Shown piece after piece: positions 16,094 through 24,986 of a stretch of DNA of 64,000 bases (the first letter of the stretch is position 1; each line of letters starts with the position of its first letter). The translations under genes and the position numbers were made by a program. The DNA comes from Palsa-504 sp963756575. GTDB lineage: Bacteria > Actinomycetota > Actinomycetes > Streptosporangiales > Streptosporangiaceae. Where the stretch lies: assembly GCA_963756575.1 (NCBI GenBank), contig CAVWOM010000003.1, forward strand, positions 62,001 through 126,000, read 5' to 3'. The notes under the pieces were generated by a model. The model saw only the letters and a list, made by a program, of their open reading frames with translations, ran no database searches and was not told the origin of the DNA.

Positions 16094-17749
16094 TCAGGCG
16101 AGGACGGCGCGGATGCGGCGGAGGGTTTCGCCCGGGCCGAGGGCGCGGGCGACCTGGGCCAGGTCGGGGCTGCGCGGGGCGCCCCTGAGCAGGATCCGGA
16201 TGACCTGGGAGGCCTCCCGGATCGAGCCCTGGTAGCGGTCCGGGTCCTGCTTGTAGACCTTCTGGCTGGGCGCGAACCCGAGGGCGTCGGCGAGCTGCCG
16301 GATCTGGTCGAACCAGGCGGGGTCCGGGCCGGGCTCGGGGCTCGGCGGCTGGTAGCCGTCGGCGAAGGTCCGGGCCACGGCCCGCACCGAGTCCGGATCG
16401 AGGCCCGCGAACCTCGGGTCGGCCGGGTCGGTGACCGGCTCGAAGATCTGCGGGAAGAAGTAGCCGTAGACCTCGCGGAAGTCCGCCCACTTGCGCAGGT
16501 CCTTGCGCGGGTTGTCGACGCCCTCGCGTTCGATGGCCAGCGCCCGCAGCGCCAGGTCGGGCTCGGCGGCCAGGACCTTGGCCAGGCCGGGGTCGTGGTG
16601 ACGGGCCCACGTGCCGACCTCGGCGAGGATCTGCTGGCCGGACAGGGTGGCGACGTAGTTGGCGCAGATGTCGTCGAGCTTGACCATGTCCACCAGCGGG
16701 CCCGCGGTGCCGCATTCGGAGAGCCGGATCGGCGCGGCCAGCGCCTCGGGCAGCGGCATCTCGGCCAGCCGGCCGTTGGCCAGGCCGCGCAGGTAGTACC
16801 GGACCGCGGGCGCGGGATAGCCCTGCTCGATGTAGAAGCTGACGGTCGCTTCGGGGTCCCTGCGCTTGGACAGCTTGCGGCGGCTGCCGCCCTCCTGCTT
16901 CATCAGCAGCGCGATGTGCGCGTACTGCACCCGCTCGAAGCCGAGGGCGTCGAACAGCTGCAGGTGCAGCGGCACCGAGGAGAGCCACTCCTCACCGCGG
17001 ATGACCAGGTTGACCCGCATCAGGTGGTCGTCCACCGCGTGCGCGAAGTGATAGGTGGGCAGCCGCGCCTCGGCGGCGCTGGTCTTCAGGATCACTACGT
17101 CGTTGCGGTTGTCGTCCGCGGTCAGCTCGCCGCGGATGGCGTCGGTGAAGCTCACCCGGACCCCGGAGGCACCCGGCGAGCGGAACCGGACGACCCACGG
17201 GTCACCGGCCGCCAGCCGCTCGGCCACCTGCTCCGGCTCGGCGTCACGCCAGATCGCCCAGGTGCCGTAGTAACCGGGCAGGGCGCCTGTCGCCCGCTGC
17301 CGCGCGGTGATCTCCGCGAGCTCCTCCTTGGTGGCGAAGCACGGGTAGGCGCGGCCCTGCCGGAGCAGCTCCCTGACGTAGGTCAGGTAGGTCTGCGCCC
17401 GGGCCGACTGCGCGTAGGGCCCGTACTGGCCGACCTGGCCGTGCTCGTCCGGCTCGATCGAGAAGTAGGCGAACGCCTCGGCGAACTGGGACGCGGCGCC
17501 CTCGACGATCCGGGCCTGGTCGGTGTCCTCCAGGCGGAGCAGGTAGATCCCGCCCGACTGGTGAGCCACGTCCGCGTCGATGGTCGCCGTGAACACGCCG
17601 CCGATGTGCAGGAAGCCGGTCGGGCTGGGCGCGAAGCGGGTGACTTTCGCGTCCGCGGGCAGGTCACGGGGCGGGTACAGCCGCTCCCAGTGCTCCGGCT
17701 CCGGCAGGCCGGGCGGGAACAGGGAATCGATGACATCTCGGCTGAGCAT
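16094..17749 (-). CDS. gltX: Glutamyl-tRNA synthetase (class I)
   Basis: A 551-residue class I aminoacyl-tRNA synthetase. HIGH-type motif HIGG is at residues 48-51 within RFAPSPTGFLHIGG, and the KMSKS-type motif is KLSKRRDPEATVSFY. LRLEDTDQAR and YAHIALLMKQEGGSRRKLSK are typical GluRS features. The N-terminus carries about 35 extra residues before the catalytic core, and the C-terminal anticodon-binding domain appears present, ending TLRRIRAVLA. No other translation genes are adjacent, so this could be the housekeeping enzyme or a second, divergent copy. Confidence 0.9.
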   Translation of the reverse strand: MLSRDVIDSLFPPGLPEPEHWERLYPPRDLPADAKVTRFAPSPTGFLHIGGVFTATIDADVAHQSGGIYLLRLEDTDQARIVEGAASQFAEAFAYFSIEPDEHGQVGQYGPYAQSARAQTYLTYVRELLRQGRAYPCFATKEELAEITARQRATGALPGYYGTWAIWRDAEPEQVAERLAAGDPWVVRFRSPGASGVRVSFTDAIRGELTADDNRNDVVILKTSAAEARLPTYHFAHAVDDHLMRVNLVIRGEEWLSSVPLHLQLFDALGFERVQYAHIALLMKQEGGSRRKLSKRRDPEATVSFYIEQGYPAPAVRYYLRGLANGRLAEMPLPEALAAPIRLSECGTAGPLVDMVKLDDICANYVATLSGQQILAEVGTWARHHDPGLAKVLAAEPDLALRALAIEREGVDNPRKDLRKWADFREVYGYFFPQIFEPVTDPADPRFAGLDPDSVRAVARTFADGYQPPSPEPGPDPAWFDQIRQLADALGFAPSQKVYKQDPDRYQGSIREASQVIRILLRGAPRSPDLAQVARALGPGETLRRIRAVLA

Positions 17750-17836
17750 GAGCGAGCGGCTCCGAACGACGTATGGTCACGGCCGCAAAGCAGGGTATCG
17801 CGAACTCCGGCCACAGCTGGGATCGAGCGGCCGGGC

Positions 17837-18106
17837 TCAGCGGCGCTGACGCCACGGTACCGCGCCCTTGAGGTGCGCGATAGCCGCGCGCTCGGCCGCC
17901 TGGTCCGGCCGCTCCTCCAGGGTCAGCGACTCGACCGGGCCGTTGAACCAGTGGCCACGCGGGCAGCGGATCTTCGCGCTTTCCAGCGGGCCGTCCGTCG
18001 ACCTCATCAGGTAGCGGCTTTCCACCTCGGCGGGCAGCCCGCACCTGACTGAACCCGCCTTATCCAGGTAGGCCGGGCAGTCAACGAACATCACGCTGGC
18101 ATCCAT
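17837..18106 (-). CDS. Small Cys-containing protein, possible zinc finger
   Basis: An 89-residue protein from ATG 18106, preceded by a GGGGGG run acting as ribosome-binding site. It has Cys residues in FVDCPAYLD, VRCGLPAEVE and IRCPRGHWFNGP, with Cys-Pro-x-Gly-His giving a plausible zinc site. The C-terminal third is charged and helical. Similar small proteins are common in actinobacterial genomes, but no function is known to me. It lies in the same direction as, and upstream of, gltX. Confidence 0.72.
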   Translation of the reverse strand: MDASVMFVDCPAYLDKAGSVRCGLPAEVESRYLMRSTDGPLESAKIRCPRGHWFNGPVESLTLEERPDQAAERAAIAHLKGAVPWRQRR

Positions 18107-18262
18107 CGCGGTCCCCCCGTTCCGCTGGCCCCGCTGCCGGGCGGACGCCGCACATCCGCCCGGCAGGGCTGACGCCCTCTCACCCCGCTCCGGATTGCGA
18201 GGGCGTCCTTGCTGAGTAGGAGCACGGGTTCCGGGCGCCTGATACATCTGAAATGCTGGAGT

Positions 18263-19036
18263 ATGCCCACTGTCACCTCGCTGGAAGAACTCGAGCGGGC
18301 GGCGGCCGGATTCGAGATCGGCGATACCCGGCTGGTGATCGAGCCGTCGGCGCTGACCGGGGTCCGGCGCTCGCTGGAATCGGCGGGCCTGCTGCTGCTC
18401 GGCGAGGTCCACGGCGTCCGGGAGAACCCGCTGGTCATCAGGGCGCTCATGGTGGCGCTGGGGCTGACCGGACTGGCCCTGGAGTGGGACGAGCAGCTGA
18501 CTGGGCCGATCGGAGGCTACCTGGCCGGCCAGCCGCTGGCCGACGACATGACCCTGTGGTTCGGTGACGGCCGGATCACCGCCGGGCACCTGGCGGTGCT
18601 GCGGGAACGGGCCGCGGCCGGCCCGCTCGACCTGACCTTGTTCGACGGGATCAGCGAGCTGGACTGGTCCTGGTCGCAGCGCGACGAGGCGATGGCCGAA
18701 CGGCTGCTGGCCGGGGCCACCGCCGCATCGGGCACGCTGGCGGTGGCCGGTAACGCCCACACGCCCACCGGGCCGTCATCCCTGGGGCTGCCGCTCGGCG
18801 CGCAGGTGGCCCGCCAGCGGCCGGGGGTGCGGAGCATCCGCATCAAGTACGGCAGCGGCCGGTTCTACAACCTCGAGCCGCGCCGGTTCGGACCGCGGGC
18901 CAACGACTGGCGCCACCAGGTGCGGCTGCGCCAGCAGCGCGGGCACCTCGTGCTCGACCTGCCTAATCCGACCGAGGCGACAGTCCCGCAGCGGCCGCCA
19001 GGCCCGGAGGTGCGCATACCAGCCAGCCGTCGGTGA
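18263..19036 (+). CDS. ChaN/TraB-fold (Tiki superfamily-like) protein
   Basis: A 257-residue protein from ATG 18263, with GGAG immediately upstream. LLLLGEVHGVRENPLVIRAL near residue 45 and the later VAGNAHTPTG match the paired GExHG and GNxH metal-site motifs of the EreA/ChaN-like superfamily, whose members bind metal or haem and include putative proteases and esterases. No signal peptide is seen, so it is cytoplasmic. Its 3' end overlaps the convergent YjbR-like gene by 74 bases. Activity uncertain. Confidence 0.65.
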   Translation: MPTVTSLEELERAAAGFEIGDTRLVIEPSALTGVRRSLESAGLLLLGEVHGVRENPLVIRALMVALGLTGLALEWDEQLTGPIGGYLAGQPLADDMTLWFGDGRITAGHLAVLRERAAAGPLDLTLFDGISELDWSWSQRDEAMAERLLAGATAASGTLAVAGNAHTPTGPSSLGLPLGAQVARQRPGVRSIRIKYGSGRFYNLEPRRFGPRANDWRHQVRLRQQRGHLVLDLPNPTEATVPQRPPGPEVRIPASRR

Positions 19037-19361
19037 GGGCGTCACGCAGCACCCGGGCGGAGACCTCCGGCAGCTTGATCAGCACGGCGGAATACCCGTC
19101 GAAGTGCGGGATCGTGAAGAAGGCGTCCGGGTTGGCGGCGAGCACCGCCTCCTTCTCGCCGAGGTCCTCCACCAGCACGGCCAGGATCGGGCCGCCGGGC
19201 GGGACCTGCTCGCCGAACCGGCGGATGTCCGCCTTGCTGAACGGCCGGTCCCAGGCGAAGGCCTTGCCGCCGACGAACCAGGTCCGGTTGCCGTACCGCT
19301 CCCCCTCGGTGACTTCGGGTAGTTCCGCGGCCATCCGCGCCACGTCCTCAAGCGTCGCCAT
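18963..19361 (-). CDS. MmcQ/YjbR family protein
   Basis: A 132-residue protein with the CyaY-like YjbR fold: VARMAAELPEVTEGERYGNRTWFVGGKAFAW, followed by FFTIPHFDGYSAVLIKLPEVS and LTDGWLVCAPPGLA. YjbR-like proteins have been proposed to bind DNA, but function is unproven. Starts at ATG 19361. Convergent with, and overlapping, the ChaN-like gene. Confidence 0.88.
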   Translation of the reverse strand: MATLEDVARMAAELPEVTEGERYGNRTWFVGGKAFAWDRPFSKADIRRFGEQVPPGGPILAVLVEDLGEKEAVLAANPDAFFTIPHFDGYSAVLIKLPEVSARVLRDALTDGWLVCAPPGLAAAAGLSPRSD

Positions 19362-19455
19362 GCCTCCACGCTAGCCGGGCCGGCCGGTCGTCCGGCCCGG
19401 CGGGCCTGGGTAGGCTGCGAGCCATGCTGCTGCTTCCACCGCTTGCCGCCCGCCC

Positions 19456-20346
19456 GTGAGCCGCGCGGCGGTCGTGGTCAACCCCGTGCACCTCGACGAT
19501 CCGGACAAGTTCAGGGCGCTGGTCGGTGCCGCCATGACGGAGCACGGATGGGGCGAGCCGATGTGGCTGGAGACGACCCCCGAAGACCCAGGTGAAGGGC
19601 AGGCCCGGGCGGCGGTGGAGGCCGGGGCCGAGCTGGTCCTGGCCTGCGGCGGCGACGGCACGGTGACCGCGTCCGCGGCCGCCCTGGCCGCCACCGGAGT
19701 GCCGCTCGCCGTGGTCCCGCTGGGCACCGGCAACCTTCTCGCCCGCAACCTCGGCCTGCCCATCGATCCCGGCGACGCCCTGACCGTCGCGCTGACCGGC
19801 GGCACCCGGCCGCTCGATGCCGGCGTCGCGAACGGCAGCCTGTTCCTCACCATGGCCGGGCTCGGCCTCGACGCCAAGATGCTGGACGGCGCCAGCGAGA
19901 CGGTGAAGAAGCGGTTCGGCTGGGCCGCCTACGCGGGCTCCGCGCTCCGCCACCTGCGGGACCGGCCGATACGGGTACGCCTGCAGGCCGATTCCGGCCC
20001 GCCGCTGCGGCGCCGGGCCAGCGGAGTCATCGTCGGCAACGTGGGGGCGTTGCAGGGCGGCCTGCAGCTGCTGCCGGACGCTCAGCCGGACGACGGCCTG
20101 CTGGATGTCGTCGTGCTCACCGCCCAGGGCTGGGCCGGCTGGCTGGCGGTGGCGGCGCACGTGCTGCGGCGTTCCGGCGCGACCGCCCGGGTGACCCGCC
20201 GCACCTGCCGGGAGCTGCGCATCGACACCGACCGTGCGCAGCTGTGGCAACTCGACGGCGAGGTCATGGGCCGCACCCGCCAGCTCGTCATCACGATCCG
20301 CCCGGGCGTCCTCCTCGTCCGGGTGCCAGCCGACGCTGGAGGATGA
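19456..20346 (+). CDS. Diacylglycerol kinase-type lipid kinase
   Basis: A 296-residue DAGK_cat-family enzyme from GTG 19456. The nucleotide-binding GGDGTV motif (residues 69-74), PLGTGNLLARNLGLP and the DGLLDVVVL segment are all present; the C-terminal LWQLDGEVMGRT matches the family DGE motif. Such proteins phosphorylate diacylglycerol, sphingosine-like or other lipids at the cytoplasmic face of the membrane. Its end overlaps by 56 bases the convergent, frameshifted membrane-protein gene. Confidence 0.9.
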   Translation: MSRAAVVVNPVHLDDPDKFRALVGAAMTEHGWGEPMWLETTPEDPGEGQARAAVEAGAELVLACGGDGTVTASAAALAATGVPLAVVPLGTGNLLARNLGLPIDPGDALTVALTGGTRPLDAGVANGSLFLTMAGLGLDAKMLDGASETVKKRFGWAAYAGSALRHLRDRPIRVRLQADSGPPLRRRASGVIVGNVGALQGGLQLLPDAQPDDGLLDVVVLTAQGWAGWLAVAAHVLRRSGATARVTRRTCRELRIDTDRAQLWQLDGEVMGRTRQLVITIRPGVLLVRVPADAGG

Positions 20347-20825
20347 GGATCCGCCGCTGGGCGAACTGCTCGGTATGGTAACTGAGCCACAGGCACACCG
20401 CCGCCAGCGGCAGCTCGACGAGAAAACAGAACGCGATCGACCGCCAGCGGTCGCTGGCCGGCGTGGTCATGCAGTCGAACCAGGCGTCCACGACGAGCAG
20501 GGCCGCGGTCGCGGCCGCCGAGGCCGACAGGTACCGGGACCGGCGCAACGCGAAGTACGCCGAGCCCGGCCAGCCCGGCGGCCAGCAAGACGTCGAAGCC
20601 GGCCCAGGCGAGGTCGTAGTTCGGGGACAGCTGGCGGGACGGCAGCGACACGGCGATGTACGCGATCCACGGCACCATCACCACCGAGAACAGCGCGAAC
20701 GCCGGGCCGACCCACCGGATCAGGCGGGACTGGTCGACCAGGACCGTGTTCTCGGGCTCATCGGCCGGCGCGACCAGGTCGTCGAGCTTGCGCACCAGAT
20801 TGCCTGGATTAAGGTCAGGATCCAT
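20291..20825 (-). pseudogene. Four-helix membrane protein with one frameshift
   Basis: ATG 20825 opens with MDPDLNPGNLVRKLDDLV and two membrane helices (PAFALFSVVMVPWIAYIAV; FDVLLAAGLAGLG). The frame breaks near 20568-20575; shifting by one base gives YFALRRSRYLSASAAATAAL and two more helices (AFCFLVELPLAAVCLWLSY), ending at 20291. Removing one base restores 177 residues. Similar short membrane proteins are frequent in actinomycetes. Real mutation or sequencing error cannot be separated here. Confidence 0.7.
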
Positions 20826-20833
20826 GCCGCACC

Positions 20834-21613
20834 CTAGCCCAGGGCGGCTTCGGGGCGGGGGAAGCTGGTGGTAAAGGCGTAGCGGGACGCGCGGTACAGG
20901 TGCCGGGCGAACTCCACCGGGCGGCCGGACTGGTCGTAGGCGATGCGCTCCATGGTCAGCAGGGCGGTGCCGCGGGTCTCGTTCAGCGTGCGGGCCTCGG
21001 CGGTCGAGGCGTTCTTGGCGCCCATCCGCTGGGTGGCGGAGTACAGCCCGATGCCCGACGCGCGGAGCAGCTCGTACAGGCCGTGCTCGGAGAGCATCTC
21101 GACGTTCAGCTGGACGAGCCCGGCCGGCAGGTAGTTGTGCATCAGGGCCATCGGCTCGCCGTCGGCCATCCTGATCCGCTCCAGCGACATGACCAGGGCC
21201 CGCTCGGGCAGCTGGAGCGCGCTGGCCACCTGGTCACTGGCGTGGCTGACCTCGGCCTTGAGCACCTGGGTGGCCGGGCTGCGGCCGCTGGCCGCGAGGT
21301 CGTCGTAGAGGCTGGTCAGCTCGACGTTGCGGTCGATCCGCTCGTTGGCGACCAGGGTCCCGGCGCCGCGCTTGCGGACCACCAGTCCCTTGTTGGCCAG
21401 GTAGAGGAACGCCGCCCGCACGGTGGGCCGGGACAGGCCGAGCATCTCCGCCAGCTGGACCTCGTTCTCCAGCCGGGCGCCGACCTTGAGCGCGCCGGAC
21501 CTGATCGCCGATTCGAAGTGCTGGGCCAGCTGGAAGTACAGCGGTACCGGGCTGGTCCGGTCGATGGTGATGGGGCCGTTGGTGCTTTTCTGGCGTGCAG
21601 GCATCGTCGACAT
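20834..21613 (-). CDS. GntR-family regulator, HutC/FadR-like with UTRA domain
   Basis: About 259 residues from ATG 21613 (MSTMPARQKS); the frame is open to 21727 and other ATGs exist at 21649 and 21604. The N-terminal wHTH reads PLYFQLAQHFESAIRSGAL, LAEMLGLSRPTVRAAFLYL and LVVRKRGAGTLVA. The UTRA effector domain follows, with ALVMSLERIRMADGEPMALM and ALLTMERIAYDQSGRPVEFA. HutC-type regulators sense sugars, amino acids or related metabolites. A TTTGTACATA near-palindrome at about 21640-21650 is a candidate autoregulatory site. Target genes not identifiable. Confidence 0.88.
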   Translation of the reverse strand: MSTMPARQKSTNGPITIDRTSPVPLYFQLAQHFESAIRSGALKVGARLENEVQLAEMLGLSRPTVRAAFLYLANKGLVVRKRGAGTLVANERIDRNVELTSLYDDLAASGRSPATQVLKAEVSHASDQVASALQLPERALVMSLERIRMADGEPMALMHNYLPAGLVQLNVEMLSEHGLYELLRASGIGLYSATQRMGAKNASTAEARTLNETRGTALLTMERIAYDQSGRPVEFARHLYRASRYAFTTSFPRPEAALG

Positions 21614-21957
21614 CCGGGCGGGTGCGAAAAGGCTCGTTTGTTTGTACATACTAACCACTGCAGAGTTAACGCGGAAAGCCGGAGCACGGTCAGGCCGGTT
21701 CTCGCACGGTTTCCAACTTGTCCGCACATACTCACAGATACATGACTGGTCATACCGCGGAGCGGCGTCAGGGGACTCATGACCGCGTACCAGGCCGCGC
21801 GCTGGCCGGATCCGTCACGGCGCCCGACCGGTCCCGGGTGGGTGATCCGGCCACGGCCTCGTTTGGCCTGACTCGTTCGGTCCGTAATGAATACCGGGAC
21901 CCCGGCAGCGCCTTTGTCAGGACCGGGCCGATGGAACACCGACCCGGTTCAGGCCCG
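21614..21957. other. Intergenic stretch between gntR and the GH3 gene
   Basis: No convincing gene. It holds the presumed gntR upstream region: a GTTTGTACATAC element at 21639-21650 and a near-palindromic ATGACTGGTCAT around 21741-21752. Short open frames on both strands lack ribosome-binding sites. Confidence 0.4.
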
Positions 21958-23196
21958 CTAGGCCGCGGGGCAGGACAGCAGGCCGTAGGCCTGCTTGGCG
22001 GCCAGGACGCGCATTACCGCGGCGTCGGCCTTGGCGCGGAAGGCCGCACTGTGGCGCACGCGGCTGAGTACGGCGACGTCCATGGCGGCGGCGACGGGCA
22101 GGCTCACCGAGAGGATCATGTCGCCGCCGGCGGTGAGGAAGTCGATGGCGCGGCCGGCCGGGGACACGCTCGCGACCGCCGCGGCCGCGCCCATGTCGTC
22201 GGAGATGATCACGCCACCGAACCCCAGCGGCCGGCGCAGGAGAGGCATCACCCGGGCGGAGAAGACCGCGAGGTGGCCGGGGTCGATCCGGGGATAGCTG
22301 GCCAGGGAGACCATGACGAAGGGGACGCCCGCGCCGACGGCGGTATGGAACGGCCGGAGGTAGGGGTCGTCTGAGGTGGTCACCGGGTCGGTGACCCCGG
22401 CGGTGAGGTCGGTGTTGCCGGTGACCCGGCCCAGGCCGGGGAAGTGCTTGGCGGTCGTGGCGACCCCGGCCTGGCGCATCCCCTTGATGAACGCCGCGCC
22501 GTGCGCCGCCACGGTGGCCGGGGTGCTGCCGAAGTTGCGCATCAGCGCGCCGATCGGCTGGTTCCGGCTCGCGGTACCCGGCGGCACCACGTCCATGACC
22601 GGAGCGAGGTCGAGGTTGACCCCGGCCTGCTTCAGCTGGCGTCCCCAGCTGGCGGCGTCGCGTTGCAACGTGCCCGCGGACAGTTCGCCCTGAGCCACGG
22701 CGGACGGGATCGCCGAGAAACCAGGCCCGCGCAGCCGCTGGACCTCACCGCCTTCCTGATCGGTGGCGATGAAGAACCTGACCCGGGCGGTGGCCGCCGA
22801 GGTGGCCGCCGACTGGTCGGCGGCCGTCAGCTGCCGGATCCCGGCCAGGCTGGCCGAGGTCGTGGTCCCGAACAGCAGGGAGCCGAAGTGATAGGTACCG
22901 ACGGCGCGAGCTACCTCCGAAGCCGGCTGGCCGGCTAGGCCGACCATGAACAGCTGGCCGATCCGCTGGGCCACGGTCATCCGGGCGAAGACCCGGGCCG
23001 GGCAGGAAAGCGGCTTGGGGCTCGGTGACGGCGAGGCCGGGCTGGCCGCGGAACGCGCGGTAGCGGTGGCTACTGAGGTTCCGGGCGGTGCGGCGGCCGG
23101 CTGACCGCTGCTCTGAGTCGAGCTGCATGCCGAGCAGGCTAGAGCCATTATGAGTGCGCAGCCGAGAACGGTACCGGCTACCCGGTGCCTGATCAC
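21958..23196 (-). CDS. Glycoside hydrolase family 3 beta-N-acetylglucosaminidase-type lipoprotein
   Basis: A 412-residue secreted lipoprotein from GTG 23196: a signal peptide with lipobox in MALACSAC, then a Ser/Pro/Ala-rich linker to about residue 62. The GH3 TIM-barrel follows: MTVAQRIGQLFMVGL, TDQEGGEVQRLRG, the NagZ signature AKHFPGLGRVTGNTDL and catalytic Asp in IISDDMGAAAA. NagZ-type enzymes remove N-acetylglucosamine from peptidoglycan fragments, and the lipoprotein form suggests cell-wall recycling outside the membrane. Monocistronic. Confidence 0.92.
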   Translation of the reverse strand: MIRHRVAGTVLGCALIMALACSACSSTQSSGQPAAAPPGTSVATATARSAASPASPSPSPKPLSCPARVFARMTVAQRIGQLFMVGLAGQPASEVARAVGTYHFGSLLFGTTTSASLAGIRQLTAADQSAATSAATARVRFFIATDQEGGEVQRLRGPGFSAIPSAVAQGELSAGTLQRDAASWGRQLKQAGVNLDLAPVMDVVPPGTASRNQPIGALMRNFGSTPATVAAHGAAFIKGMRQAGVATTAKHFPGLGRVTGNTDLTAGVTDPVTTSDDPYLRPFHTAVGAGVPFVMVSLASYPRIDPGHLAVFSARVMPLLRRPLGFGGVIISDDMGAAAAVASVSPAGRAIDFLTAGGDMILSVSLPVAAAMDVAVLSRVRHSAAFRAKADAAVMRVLAAKQAYGLLSCPAA

Positions 23197-23631
23197 GACG
23201 CTGATCTCCCCCGGTTGCGTTGCCGACCCCGCACAGTACCACTAGCCGCGGCTCCGGGCGGGCGGTCAGCTGGGTCAGGGCGCGAGCAGGTAGGTCGTTC
23301 GAGGCGTCCAGAGGTCCAGTCCGCTTTCCGCCCGCTCCCCAGCTACGTCGATCCCGACTCCCACGAGTCCAAGCCAAGTCCCAGAGTGCGGCGCGTGAAC
23401 CTGACGTGGCCTGACCTGCGATTGACAAGTGGCGTGTCCGATCAGCCACCCTTTCGGCTGGATTGCCGTTGAATGCCGGCGGCAGTCATCGTCACGGTTG
23501 AGGCCGGGGACCGTGCTAGCCCCACCTCAGGTTCGGGTATGCGCACGGTGGATGTCGGGTCCGCGCGCAGGGAGGATGGAGATGCAGGTGACCGGAGTAG
23601 CCGGGCACCGCAGCTCAGCGGAGGAATCCAA
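23197..23631. other. Intergenic stretch, no gene seen
   Basis: Between the divergent GH3 gene and the small membrane protein at 23632. I see no supported coding region. The last 20 bases carry the strong ribosome-binding site GCGGAGGAATCC of the downstream gene. Confidence 0.4.
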
Positions 23632-23892
23632 ATGTACGCTCTGAATGACGGCCCCCCTTCCTCGCGGTCAGTCCTGATGAGGTTCCTGGTCAGGTCGTTC
23701 GAGTACCGCCGGCCCCGCCTGTGGGTGAACGTGCGGGTGGCCTGCGGTATCTTCAACGTCATCCTCGGCGTCCTGCTGCTCGCCTCGGTGCGCTGGCTGG
23801 GGCCGCTGGCCTGGCTGGCGGCGCTGCCGCTGGCAGGAGCGGCGCTGATCTTCTGGTCCGCTCGCCGGCTGCAGGCCAGTGCCCGCAGCTAG
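23632..23892 (+). CDS. Small membrane protein duplicating a histidine-kinase sensor domain
   Basis: An 86-residue protein with a perfect Shine-Dalgarno (GGAGG, eight bases before ATG 23632). Two membrane segments: VACGIFNVILGVLLLASV and LAWLAALPLAGAALIFW. Bases 23660-23856 align without gaps to 24090-24286, the membrane part of the histidine kinase next door, at close to 90% identity; the kinase part is missing. It ends shortly after the second helix (RRLQASARS). It could be a by-product of an unequal duplication, or a functional partner that mixes with the kinase's membrane domain. Confidence 0.75.
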   Translation: MYALNDGPPSSRSVLMRFLVRSFEYRRPRLWVNVRVACGIFNVILGVLLLASVRWLGPLAWLAALPLAGAALIFWSARRLQASARS

Positions 23893-24061
23893 GGTGGCGG
23901 CATCTTCCCGGGACGCCGTCGGCCCCTCGGGCCGCCTGGAGAGATGCTTCCGCTTCTCCGGCATCCAGCCGGTGCGTCGTGAGTAGTCCGGGTACGCGGT
24001 CCCGGGGGCCGCTGCTGGCGATCCCGGCTGATGGCCCTTGCAGGTGCGGGAGGCATCGCTG

Positions 24062-24970
24062 ATGGACGTACCGGCCGACAAGGTCATTCCCTCGCAGTCG
24101 GTCCTGATGAGGTTCCTGGTCAGGTCGTGGGAGTACCGCCGCCCCCGCCTGTGGGTGGGCGTGCGGGTTGCCTGCGGTATCTTCAACGTCGCCCTGGGCG
24201 TCCTGATCCTGGCCTCGGTGCGCTGGCTGGGGCCGCTGGCCTGGCTGGCAGCGCTGCCGCTGGCAGGCGCGGCGCTGATCTTCTGGACCGTCTACCGCCT
24301 GCAGCAGGACAGCGTCCTGCGCGTGCGGGAACTGGAGCAGTCCCGGGCCCATGCGGTGGACGACTCGGCCGCGAGGCTACGCCAGATCGAGCGCGACCTG
24401 CACGACGGCGCGCAGGCGCAGATGGTCGCCGTCACCATGAAGCTCGGGCTGGCCGTGAAGAAGCTCGACCGCATGGTCGACGGGACCGGGCACAGCGACC
24501 TGGACCGGGTGCTGGAGCTGGTCACCGCCGCCCACCGCGGCGCCAAGGAGGCCATCACCGAACTGCGTGACCTGGCCCGCGGCATCCACCCCCCGGTACT
24601 CGACCACGGCCTCGGCGCCGCGCTCACCACTATCGCCGCGCGCAGCGACCTGCCCGTCAAGCTCGTCCTGGACCTGCCCGAGCGGCCCTCGGCCGCGATC
24701 GAGACCATCGCCTACTTCTGCGCCGCCGAACTTCTGGCCAACGTCGTCAAGCACAGCGAAGCCCGGCATGCCACGCTGGAGGCAGTCCATTTCCCTGGCC
24801 TGCTGCGGGTCCGGGTCACGGACGACGGCTCCGGCGGCGCCCGCGCCGAGGCTCGCGGCGGCTTGGCCGGGCTGGCCGAGCGGGCCGGCACGGTGGACGG
24901 CAGGCTGCAGATCAGCAGCCCGCCCGGAGGCCCCACCGTAGTAACCGTTGAGCTGCCGTCCCATGCCTGA
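24062..24970 (+). CDS. DesK/NarX-type sensor histidine kinase
   Basis: A 302-residue kinase starting at ATG 24062 (MDVPADKVIP), with GGGAGG nine bases upstream. Two N-terminal membrane helices are followed by a coiled segment (RVRELEQSRAHAVDD), a HisKA_3 domain with His114 in IERDLHDGAQAQMVA, and HATPase_c (ELLANVVKHSEARH, DDGSGGARAEARGGLAGLAE). The response regulator gene follows after 16 bases. The membrane part is duplicated immediately upstream at 23632-23892. The short loops suggest that it senses a membrane or cell-envelope condition. Confidence 0.92.
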   Translation: MDVPADKVIPSQSVLMRFLVRSWEYRRPRLWVGVRVACGIFNVALGVLILASVRWLGPLAWLAALPLAGAALIFWTVYRLQQDSVLRVRELEQSRAHAVDDSAARLRQIERDLHDGAQAQMVAVTMKLGLAVKKLDRMVDGTGHSDLDRVLELVTAAHRGAKEAITELRDLARGIHPPVLDHGLGAALTTIAARSDLPVKLVLDLPERPSAAIETIAYFCAAELLANVVKHSEARHATLEAVHFPGLLRVRVTDDGSGGARAEARGGLAGLAERAGTVDGRLQISSPPGGPTVVTVELPSHA

Positions 24971-24986
24971 CCGAACGGGAGCCGCG

